A DNA stretch of 7,966 nt, taken from the NCBI GenBank assembly GCA_002296885.1, contig DBIH01000270.1, positions 1-7,966 on the forward strand, in the 5' to 3' direction. The first letter of the stretch is position 1. Each line of letters starts with the position of its first letter. Below the pieces are notes generated by a model that saw only the letters and a list, made by a program, of their open reading frames with translations, was not told where the DNA came from and did no database searches. A program made the translations under genes and the position numbers. Source of the stretch: Flavobacterium sp. UBA807. Lineage in GTDB: Bacteria > Bacteroidota > Bacteroidia > Flavobacteriales > Flavobacteriaceae. Shown here piece after piece: positions 1 through 5,950 of the stretch.

Positions 1-1082
1 ATTTTGGCACCCATATCTATCAATTTATCCACGAAGAACAAACGGCTTTCAAACATTTTTTGGTGAATCAAGACATCTCCGTTTGCCTGCGTTGCAGTAA
101 CCAGACAGATGCTCAGCAAGTCAGGAGTAAATCCAGGCCATGGTGCATCTGCAATAGTTAAGATTGAACCATCAATATCTGTTTTTACAGTATAACCTTT
201 GGTATGAGCCGGAATATAAATGTCATCCCCTTTTTTCTCAAGAGTGATTCCCAGTTTTCGGAATACATTCGGAATGACACCAAGATTTTCCCAGCTAACA
301 TTTTTGATGGTGATTTCACTTCTTGTCATCGCTGCAAGGCCAATCCAGGAACCAATTTCAATCATATCAGGTAAAATCCTGTGTTCGCATCCTCCTAATT
401 TTTCAACACCTTCAATCGTTAATAAGTTTGAACCAACTCCTGTAATTTTAGCACCCATCGAATTCAGCATTTTACAAAGCTGTTGCAAATAAGGTTCGCA
501 GGCAGCGTTGTAAATTGTGGTTGTTCCTTCAGCTAAAACAGCAGCCATTACGATGTTTGCCGTTCCTGTTACCGAAGCTTCATCAAGCAGCATGTGTGCG
601 CCTTTCAATCTCGTTTTAGATTCCACTCCGTAGAAATGATCTTCTCTTTCGTAGCGGAATTTAGCTCCAAGATTTATGAAACCTTCAAAGTGCGTATCCA
701 AACGACGACGACCAATTTTATCTCCGCCGGGTTTTGGAATATAACCACAGCCAAATCGGGCTAAAAGCGGCCCAACAATCATAATCGAACCTCTTAAACT
801 TCCGCCTTCTTTTTTAAATGCTTCCGTTTTTAGATAATCAACATTTACTTCATCAGCCTGAAACGTATAATCACCAACTCCATTTTTTTGGATTTTGACG
901 CCTAAATTTCCAAGCAGAACGATTAGTTTGTTAACATCGATAATATCCGGAATATTGGTAACCCTAACTTTTTCTGAAGTCAATAATGCAGGACACAAAA
1001 CCTGTAATGCTTCGTTTTTTGCGCCTTGTGGATGTACGTCTCCTTTTAATTGGATACCACCTTCTATTTTGAATGTTCCCAT
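1..1082 (-). CDS. murA: UDP-N-acetylglucosamine 1-carboxyvinyltransferase (MurA), 3' end cut by window
   Basis: Transfers enolpyruvate from PEP to UDP-GlcNAc, the first committed step of peptidoglycan synthesis in the cytoplasm. The reverse-strand translation from ATG 1082 is open to the window edge: 360 complete codons of an expected ~435. It aligns along its length with the EPSP-synthase fold of E. coli MurA. Visible matches are GAKN (Lys22, Asn23), GPLLARFG, RLKGAHM, the LAEGTT-YNAA segment, LPDMIEIG and the TPD Asp321 that corresponds to the general base Asp305. The active-site loop reads PGGDKIGRR (118-126), so Asp121 stands where E. coli has Cys115; the loop Arg is kept as Arg126. The C-terminal ~75 residues, including the equivalent of Arg397, lie outside. 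It is the third gene of a minus-strand operon after DUF493 and DUF4290, 71 bases after the latter, with no own promoter recognised. The start is ATG preceded by an A/T-only stretch without Shine-Dalgarno, usual for this group. Confidence 0.97.
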   Translation of the reverse strand, partial: MGTFKIEGGIQLKGDVHPQGAKNEALQVLCPALLTSEKVRVTNIPDIIDVNKLIVLLGNLGVKIQKNGVGDYTFQADEVNVDYLKTEAFKKEGGSLRGSIMIVGPLLARFGCGYIPKPGGDKIGRRRLDTHFEGFINLGAKFRYEREDHFYGVESKTRLKGAHMLLDEASVTGTANIVMAAVLAEGTTTIYNAACEPYLQQLCKMLNSMGAKITGVGSNLLTIEGVEKLGGCEHRILPDMIEIGSWIGLAAMTRSEITIKNVSWENLGVIPNVFRKLGITLEKKGDDIYIPAHTKGYTVKTDIDGSILTIADAPWPGFTPDLLSICLVTATQANGDVLIHQKMFESRLFFVDKLIDMGAK

Positions 1083-1089
1083 TTTTATA

Positions 1090-1154
1090 ATTATGAATTA
1101 TGAATTATGAGTTTTGTTATTGCGAATGTAAATTCACAACTTATAACTCATAAC
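1090..1154 (-). repeat. Heptamer inverted-repeat hairpin between DUF4290 gene and murA
   Basis: The plus strand carries three exact tandem copies of ATTATGA (1090-1096, 1097-1103, 1104-1110). In the gene-sense strand these read TCATAAT. A degenerate pair in the opposite orientation follows (TTATAAC 1141-1147, TCATAAC 1148-1154). The arms 1097-1116 and 1135-1154 face each other across an 18-nt loop. In the minus-strand transcript they pair at 16 Watson-Crick and 2 G-U positions out of 20, with 2 mismatches. One arm reaches into the DUF4290 stop codon and the other ends 7 bases before the murA ATG. No T-tract follows, so it is not a standard terminator. An RNA-processing or stability element, or a relic of a repeat family, is possible. 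Confidence 0.75.
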
Positions 1155-1861
1155 TATTTTTGATTGTTGTTATTTTTATTAAATGGTTTTTTACCATTCT
1201 TATTCTTGCTTTTGCCATTTTGAGCAGGCATATTCTTGTTTGATGTCTTTTTATTTGTGCGCATCAAATCATTTGTCGTAAGCAATTCTTCAGTGCTTTG
1301 CAGTAAATTCAGTTTGCCACCGGACAATTCATAAAGATGCTCAAATATTACCATATCGGTAACGGTGTCTTTATTCCAACTCAGAAAAGATTTTTTCATA
1401 TGATTGGCTATGACTTTAACCAATGCATTCTTCATTTCGCCTTCTTCCCAGCTGTTGGCAACGTCAATCATGTATTTGATATTGTTGCCATAAAAACGAT
1501 ACTTCGGATTTTTTTGTGGATACTCAAGACGTTCTGGCTTTAAGTTGATAACATCCCTTGTCGGAATTGGATAGGGCGAATCAACATCCAATTTAAAATC
1601 GGACATGATAAAAATCTGATCCCAAAGCTTGTGTTGAAAATCGGGAACATCTCGCAAATGCGGATTTAAGCTTCCCATCACCTGAATGATATATTTAGCA
1701 GCCTTATTGCGTTCTTCCCTGTCCGGAAGTAAAGTTGCCTGATCAATTAGTTTTTGCAGATGACGTCCGTATTCTGGAATAATCAAATGCGGTCTTTCGG
1801 CATTATACTCCAGATGATGTACTACATCATTGGCATTTTCCTTTATATATTTATCAATCAT
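1154..1861 (-). CDS. DUF4290 family protein
   Basis: A 235-residue protein of unknown function recognised as the Bacteroidota-specific DUF4290 family. The characteristic N-terminal stretch is LEYNAERPHLIIPEYGRHLQ (17-36), followed by a mostly helical body with the SLNPHLRDVPDF segment (64-75). No signal peptide or membrane segment is visible, so it is probably cytoplasmic. The last ~34 residues (202-235) form a low-complexity tail very rich in Lys and Asn, likely disordered and basic, which could contact RNA, DNA or an acidic partner. The ATG overlaps the TAA of the upstream DUF493 gene by one base (TAATG), which indicates translational coupling and supports this start. There is no other Met before residue 62. 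murA follows 71 bases downstream. The family assignment is firm; a role linked to cell-wall synthesis is only suggested by position. Confidence 0.9.
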   Translation of the reverse strand: MIDKYIKENANDVVHHLEYNAERPHLIIPEYGRHLQKLIDQATLLPDREERNKAAKYIIQVMGSLNPHLRDVPDFQHKLWDQIFIMSDFKLDVDSPYPIPTRDVINLKPERLEYPQKNPKYRFYGNNIKYMIDVANSWEEGEMKNALVKVIANHMKKSFLSWNKDTVTDMVIFEHLYELSGGKLNLLQSTEELLTTNDLMRTNKKTSNKNMPAQNGKSKNKNGKKPFNKNNNNQK

Positions 1862-2145
1862 TATAATGATATTATTCCTTCGATATTAGATACTTCAATG
1901 TATTTCTCGATAACCTGTTCCGGGTTTTCCATCATCACATTTACTGAAATACTGGTATACTTTGCAGTTTTTGATTGTGTAGTTTGGATAACAGCACCTA
2001 AATTGTCAAAAGCATTTTCTACTTCTTCAATTTTTTTGGCATCGGTTGGCACAATAAACTTGTATAAATACTCATTTGGCCATGTTGAAGTGTTGTTTAA
2101 CTCTTCGCGTAGTCTTGCATAAAACTCTTCCGTTTTCTTATCCAT
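1861..2145 (-). CDS. DUF493 family protein (YbeD-like)
   Basis: A 94-residue protein, about the usual size of the DUF493/YbeD family, which adopts a small ferredoxin-like alpha/beta fold resembling ACT-type regulatory domains. Features that fit are the early aromatic-proline segment WPNEYLYKFIVP (22-33), a central helix around KKIEEVENAF and the strand TKYTSISVNVMM-like region (actual residues 58-72). The C-terminal part is a helix around PEQVIEKYIEV. E. coli YbeD has no settled function, so none is assigned here. It is the first gene of the minus-strand operon DUF493-DUF4290-murA. Its ATG at 2145 lies about 18 bases downstream of a TAnnTTTG box, giving a leader of roughly a dozen bases and no Shine-Dalgarno. 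Its stop overlaps the next start by one base. Confidence 0.88.
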   Translation of the reverse strand: MDKKTEEFYARLREELNNTSTWPNEYLYKFIVPTDAKKIEEVENAFDNLGAVIQTTQSKTAKYTSISVNVMMENPEQVIEKYIEVSNIEGIISL

Positions 2146-2163
2146 ATGAAATCAAAATAAAAG

Positions 2164-2171
2164 CAAATATA
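2164..2171 (-). promoter_or_regulatory. -7 promoter box of the DUF493-DUF4290-murA operon
   Basis: On the minus strand this reads TATATTTG, an exact match to the Bacteroidota -7 consensus TAnnTTTG, ending 18 bases before the ATG at 2145. Transcription would start near 2158 (inferred). No convincing TTG/TTTG -33 element is seen at 19-21 bp. A 10-bp palindrome, CAGAATTCTG (2184-2193), lies just upstream in its place. Confidence 0.6.
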
Positions 2172-2277
2172 CAGTATTGATTTCAGAATTCTGAATTGGA
2201 TTCTATGAATTCAAAAAAATAATTTTCAATCCAAAAAATAAATCCAGATTCGCTTTACATATTCTAATTAGTTTCAA

Positions 2278-2285
2278 TAAATTTG
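2278..2285 (+). promoter_or_regulatory. -7 promoter box of the P-loop ATPase gene
   Basis: TAAATTTG is an exact TAnnTTTG match, 18 bases before the TTG start at 2304. The predicted transcript begins near 2291 with a leader of about a dozen bases. The upstream element is weak (a TTTA at 2254-2257, 20 bp away). The remainder of the divergent intergenic region 2146-2303 is AT-rich with no further feature recognised. Confidence 0.6.
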
Positions 2286-2303
2286 CGTTTCATTTTTTAA
2301 AAA

Positions 2304-2840
2304 TTGAAAAAAGAACTCATAGTCATAACTGGTGGCCCGGGCACAGGAAAAACCACAATAATCGATGCACTAATCGAGCAGGGTCATGCGTGTTTTCCCG
2401 AAATCTCAAGACAAATTACACTTGAAGCAAAAAAACAGGGAATTGAGCAATTATTCCTTGAAAAACCTTTATTGTTCAGCGAGTTACTTTTAGAAGGCAG
2501 AAAAAAACAGCACCAACAGGCACATCAGGACGTTTCTGAAATTGTCTTTTTGGATCGGGGAATTCCTGATATTTTAGCTTATATGCATTACATCGGCGAT
2601 AGCTATCCTGCTTTTTTTGACGAAGCGAGTAAAGAACATTCGTATTCAAAAGTCTTTGTTTTACCGCCATGGGAAGATATTTATGAAAGTGACGAAGCAC
2701 GCTATGAAAACTTTGAGCAGGCCAAACTCATCTATGATCACCTGATTGAAACCTATGAAAAATATGGTTATAAGCTGATTGAAGTTCCGCGAGGTACTGT
2801 CGAAGAGCGTATTGAGTTCATCTTTAGCCATCTATCATAA
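2304..2840 (+). CDS. AAA_28-type P-loop ATPase/kinase-like protein, TTG start
   Basis: A 178-residue soluble nucleotide-binding protein. Residues 5-18 form a strand followed by a perfect Walker A (GGPGTGKTT, 10-18, with Lys16). A Walker-B-like strand ends in FLDRGIPD (82-89, with Asp84). A lid-like segment PPWEDIYESDEARYE (121-135) is typical of the AAA_28 (NadR/Ttd14-like) predicted kinases. The phosphoryl acceptor cannot be read from sequence. TTG 2304 is taken as the start because TAA at 2298-2300 is in frame two codons upstream and no ATG lies between it and the Walker A; starting later would remove the P-loop strand. A promoter box at 2278-2285 fits this start. It appears to be a single gene: recQ begins 90 bases later and may have its own promoter. 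A metabolite kinase or a stand-alone regulatory ATPase are the main alternatives. Confidence 0.88.
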   Translation: MKKELIVITGGPGTGKTTIIDALIEQGHACFPEISRQITLEAKKQGIEQLFLEKPLLFSELLLEGRKKQHQQAHQDVSEIVFLDRGIPDILAYMHYIGDSYPAFFDEASKEHSYSKVFVLPPWEDIYESDEARYENFEQAKLIYDHLIETYEKYGYKLIEVPRGTVEERIEFIFSHLS

Positions 2841-2877
2841 TACACTTTTGCTGTACCGGCAAGCCAATCTTATTTCA

Positions 2878-2885
2878 TACCTTTG
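2878..2885 (+). promoter_or_regulatory. Possible -7 promoter box of recQ-fmt
   Basis: TACCTTTG matches TAnnTTTG, 45 bases before the recQ start. The nearest upstream TTTG (2847-2850) is 27 bp away, longer than the usual 19-23 bp, so support is moderate. If used, transcription would start near 2891 and the heptamer array at 2904-2931 would lie in the 5' leader of the mRNA. Confidence 0.4.
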
Positions 2886-2903
2886 GTCATCAAACTGAAT
2901 TCT

Positions 2904-2931
2904 TCGTAATTCGTAATTCATAATTCGTAAT
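2904..2931 (+). repeat. Four tandem TCRTAAT heptamers running into the recQ start codon
   Basis: Units are TCGTAAT (2904-2910), TCGTAAT (2911-2917), TCATAAT (2918-2924) and TCGTAAT (2925-2931). The last T is the first base of the recQ TTG codon. The same heptamer (TCATAAT in gene sense) is tandemly repeated just upstream of murA, in the same orientation relative to the gene. This points to one repeat family, although the array is short and AT-rich. Confidence 0.75.
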
Positions 2932-4823
2932 TGAATAAGGCATTAGAAATCCTTGAAAAATATTGGAAGCACAATGCTTTCCGTCATCCGCAGGAAGAAA
3001 TCATAACTTCTGTTCTCGATGGGAAAGACACCTTTGCTTTAATGCCAACCGGCGGAGGAAAATCGATTTGTTTTCAGGTTCCGGCAATGATGAAAGATGG
3101 AATCTGCCTTGTCATTTCTCCTTTGATTGCTTTGATGAAAGATCAGGTTCAGAATCTACAGAGCAAAGGAATTAAAGCTATTGCTTTGACCGGTGGCATT
3201 CATCAGGATGAGATTATTGATTTGCTTGACAACTGTCAGTTCGGGAATTATAAATTCCTTTATCTTTCACCGGAACGGCTACAAAGCGACTGGATTTTGG
3301 AACGGATAAAAAACCTTCCTATAAACCTTATCGCTATTGACGAAGCGCATTGTGTTTCGCAGTGGGGGCACGATTTCCGTCCGGCTTATTTGAAGATTGT
3401 CGAGCTTAAAGAATTCATTCCTAAGGTTCCTTTCTTAGCTTTGACCGCATCGGCGACTTTAAGAGTTAAAGAAGACATCATTACACAGTTAAAGCTGGAT
3501 AAACCGAATATTTTTTCCAAATCATTTTACAGGGATAATATTGCCTATATGGTTTTTGAAACCGAAGACAAACTGCATTTACTTCAACAAATTTTAACCA
3601 AAAATCCACAACCATCCATTATATATGTAACCAACAGGAAATCTTGCCTTGAAACGGTTCATCAACTGGAAAGTCACGGATTTACTGCAACTTATTATCA
3701 TGGCGGATTGAATTCAAAAGAAAAAGAAAACCACATGAAACTCTGGATGGAAGAAAAAGTCCAGGTCATGGTTGCCACGAATGCTTTTGGAATGGGAATT
3801 GACAAAGGCAATGTGAAAACAATTATCCATCTGCATCTGCCACAGAATTTAGAAAACTATTATCAGGAAACCGGGCGAGCCGGAAGAAATGGAGAAAAAG
3901 CTTTTGCAATTTTGCTTAATAATCCATCGGATGTTTTGCATGCAGAATCACAATTTTTGAATGTTCTGCCCGATAAAACATTCCTAAATTTAGTCTTTTC
4001 AAAACTCTGCTCCTATTTTCAGATTGCTTACGGTGAAGGCATTGACGAGCAGTTTAGTTTTAACCTGAATCAGTTTTGTTCAAAATATAATTTCCCGATA
4101 TTAAAAACTTACAATTCTTTGCAGTTTTTGGACAGGCAGGGTGTTATCAGTTTGTCTCAGGAATTTTCAGAAAAAATCAATATACAGTTTATCATTCCGT
4201 CCAAAGAAGTGATTCGCTATATGAGCCTGAATCCGAATGACGAGGAAATTATTTTAACGATACTCAGGACATATCCGGGAATTTACGACATGCAGACAGC
4301 TTTCAATCCGACACTGATTGCCAGGAAATCGAATACTGATGAAAAAACAGTACTTTCACTTTTGCAGAAATTAAAGGATAAACAGATTATTGACATGATT
4401 GCCAAAAACAATGACGCGATGATTACCTTTAATGAAGTTCGTGAGGATGAACGTACGATTAATCGGATTTCGAAATATCTGGAAGCTCAGAACAAATTAA
4501 AGACAGAGCAACTTCAAGCCGTACTTTATTATAGTAAAGACAAGAAAACCTGCAAGAACAAATTGCTGATGCAGTATTTTGACGAAACTATAAAAGAGGA
4601 TTGCGGCATTTGTTCTTATTGTATTTCGAAAAACAAGAAGCAACAAAAACCGGAAAGCGTATCCGAAAAAATCATCGAATTACTGAAAATGCAGGATTTC
4701 AATTCGAGAGATATTCAAAAGTTGACCAAATTTCCAAAAGACGATGTTATCTTTGCGCTTCAAAATCTGCTGGAAAGCGATACAATCAGTATCAGATCAA
4801 ATAATTTATACACATTAAAATAG
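2931..4823 (+). CDS. recQ: RecQ-family ATP-dependent DNA helicase, TTG start, extended linker
   Basis: A 630-residue superfamily-2, 3'-5' type DNA helicase expected to unwind recombination and stalled-fork structures. The core shows motif I TGGGKS (40-45, Lys44), the DEAH box (137-140), TASAT (172-176), YVTNRKS (232-238), ATNAFGMGIDKG (282-293) and motif VI QETGRAGR (312-319). The zinc site has Cys541, 558, 561 and 564, with the same 17-3-3 spacing as the E. coli RecQ zinc module. It lies ~220 residues after motif VI rather than ~50, so about 170 residues (345-520) are added between them. These look helical with possible winged-helix segments. A short winged-helix-like tail (578-630) ends the protein; no HRDC domain is visible. 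The TTG start is forced because TAA (2928-2930) is immediately upstream in frame and the N-terminal residues are already family-like. fmt follows after 2 bases. This is probably one of several RecQ paralogues in the genome. Confidence 0.95.
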   Translation: MNKALEILEKYWKHNAFRHPQEEIITSVLDGKDTFALMPTGGGKSICFQVPAMMKDGICLVISPLIALMKDQVQNLQSKGIKAIALTGGIHQDEIIDLLDNCQFGNYKFLYLSPERLQSDWILERIKNLPINLIAIDEAHCVSQWGHDFRPAYLKIVELKEFIPKVPFLALTASATLRVKEDIITQLKLDKPNIFSKSFYRDNIAYMVFETEDKLHLLQQILTKNPQPSIIYVTNRKSCLETVHQLESHGFTATYYHGGLNSKEKENHMKLWMEEKVQVMVATNAFGMGIDKGNVKTIIHLHLPQNLENYYQETGRAGRNGEKAFAILLNNPSDVLHAESQFLNVLPDKTFLNLVFSKLCSYFQIAYGEGIDEQFSFNLNQFCSKYNFPILKTYNSLQFLDRQGVISLSQEFSEKINIQFIIPSKEVIRYMSLNPNDEEIILTILRTYPGIYDMQTAFNPTLIARKSNTDEKTVLSLLQKLKDKQIIDMIAKNNDAMITFNEVREDERTINRISKYLEAQNKLKTEQLQAVLYYSKDKKTCKNKLLMQYFDETIKEDCGICSYCISKNKKQQKPESVSEKIIELLKMQDFNSRDIQKLTKFPKDDVIFALQNLLESDTISIRSNNLYTLK

Positions 4824-4825
4824 GA

Positions 4826-5773
4826 ATGGAAAAACTGCGCATCGTTTTTATGGGAACACCCGAATTTGCCGTTGGTATTCTGGACACAATAATCAAAAAC
4901 AACTATGAAGTTGTTGGGGTTATCACCGCTGTCGATAAACCTGCCGGTCGTGGTCAGAAGATTAAATATTCGGCGGTAAAGGAATATGCTTTGGAACACA
5001 ACTTAAAACTATTACAGCCTTCCAATCTAAAAGACGAGGCTTTTTTAGCTGAATTAAAATCTTTGGAAGCCAATCTGCAGGTTGTGGTTGCATTTCGAAT
5101 GCTTCCGGAAGCTGTTTGGCGCATGCCCAAACTGGGAACCTTTAATCTTCATGCGTCATTGTTACCGAACTATCGTGGTGCTGCTCCTATCAATTGGGCT
5201 ATTATAAACGGAGAAACCAAAACCGGAGTTACTACTTTTTTCATTGATGACAAAATTGATACAGGGGCAATGATTCTGAGTGATGAAATTTTGGTATCGG
5301 AAAATGAAAATGCCGGACAATTGCATGATCGTTTAATGTTAGTCGGAAGTTCAACAGTCATTAAAACACTTAAGCTTATTGAAAGCGGAAATGTATCAAC
5401 TGAAATTCAAAAAGAATCGGACGAAATTAAGACAGCCTATAAATTAAACAAAGAGAATTGCAAAATAGACTGGACAAAATCTGCAGCAGAAATCCACAAC
5501 TTAATACGCGGATTATCGCCGTATCCTTCAGCATGGTGCCTGCTTAAGGATAATGATGAAGAATGGAATGTAAAAATTTATGAGTCGAAAATAATTCCGG
5601 AAAATCACGCTTATAATATAGGTAGAGTAATTACTTCGAAAAAAGAAATCAAAATCGCTGTGAAAGATGGATTCATTCAGATTCTAAATCTTCAATTTCC
5701 GGGGAAGAAAAAAATGATGGCAAATGAGCTTCTGAATGGCATCTCATTTTCTGAAAGAGCACAAGCAGAATAA
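4826..5773 (+). CDS. fmt: Methionyl-tRNA formyltransferase
   Basis: Transfers a formyl group from 10-formyl-tetrahydrofolate to Met-tRNA of the initiator type, in the cytoplasm, allowing bacterial translation initiation. At 315 residues it equals the E. coli enzyme in length. The N-terminal Rossmann-like formyltransferase domain begins RIVFMGTPEFAV (5-16) and has the tRNA-contacting loop KPAGRG (38-43). The catalytic residues are seen as Asn107 and His109 in FNLHASLLP, and Asp145 in DKIDTGAMI. The C-terminal OB-like domain runs from ~210 (KINWTKS-like segment, then IRGLSPYPSAW). ATG 4826 lies two bases after the recQ TAG (TAGGAATG), so the two genes are almost certainly cotranscribed and translationally coupled. 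The link between a helicase and Fmt is presumably one of convenience. No terminator is evident after the stop. Confidence 0.98.
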   Translation: MEKLRIVFMGTPEFAVGILDTIIKNNYEVVGVITAVDKPAGRGQKIKYSAVKEYALEHNLKLLQPSNLKDEAFLAELKSLEANLQVVVAFRMLPEAVWRMPKLGTFNLHASLLPNYRGAAPINWAIINGETKTGVTTFFIDDKIDTGAMILSDEILVSENENAGQLHDRLMLVGSSTVIKTLKLIESGNVSTEIQKESDEIKTAYKLNKENCKIDWTKSAAEIHNLIRGLSPYPSAWCLLKDNDEEWNVKIYESKIIPENHAYNIGRVITSKKEIKIAVKDGFIQILNLQFPGKKKMMANELLNGISFSERAQAE

Positions 5774-5876
5774 GGTCTCGTGGCTTATTATCAAACGAAA
5801 AAATCGATAAAAAGCATGGGTTTATCAACAAATCTTCCAAGTTATCAACAAATATTTGAAAAAATAGCTAAAACTC
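5774..5876. other. fmt-HU intergenic region with two TTATCAACAAAT direct repeats
   Basis: The 177-bp gap between fmt and HU contains a 12-bp direct repeat, TTATCAACAAAT, at 5822-5833 and 5842-5853, exactly 20 bp apart start to start. The first nine bases differ by one from the DnaA box TTATCCACA. A third TTATCAAC occurs at 6315-6322, between HU and yqgE. Two boxes on the same helical face would suit a DNA-binding protein, but identity and function are not shown. No ORF, tRNA or terminator is recognised here. Confidence 0.45.
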
Positions 5877-5906
5877 TTGTACGGTAAGGAATTCCTATTA
5901 AATTTG
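5877..5906 (+). promoter_or_regulatory. Promoter of the HU gene
   Basis: The best promoter in the window: TTG at 5877-5879, a 19-bp spacer, then TAAATTTG at 5899-5906, an exact TAnnTTTG -7 box. The transcript should begin near 5912, giving an A-rich leader of ~40 bases with no Shine-Dalgarno. This is the arrangement expected of an abundant Bacteroidota mRNA. Confidence 0.75.
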
Positions 5907-5950
5907 TTATCATTAACAAAATGTTTAACCAACAATTAATAACTAACACT

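Noticed and set aside
220..1110. Plus-strand open frames at 220-492 and 895-1110
   Set aside because: They lie antisense inside murA, which has full family similarity along this stretch; they show no recognisable product.
1337..2122. Plus-strand open frames at 1337-1543 and 1754-2122
   Set aside because: Antisense to the DUF4290 and DUF493 genes, with compositions expected of shadow frames.
2184..2193. Palindrome CAGAATTCTG upstream of DUF493
   Set aside because: A 10-bp AT-rich palindrome can arise by chance; it could be an operator over the -33 region but nothing else supports it.
2904..2931. Heptamer array as a CRISPR or mobile-element end
   Set aside because: Units are 7 bp, contiguous and without spacers; no terminal inverted repeats, target duplications or transposase are nearby.
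5769..5789. Stem AATAAG/CTTATT around the fmt stop
   Set aside because: Only six weak pairs, with a 9-nt loop and no T-tract; not a credible terminator.
5921..5950. Upstream ATG at 5921 as the HU start
   Set aside because: It adds ten atypical residues encoded by the A-rich leader; ATG 5951 gives the canonical 90-residue HU.
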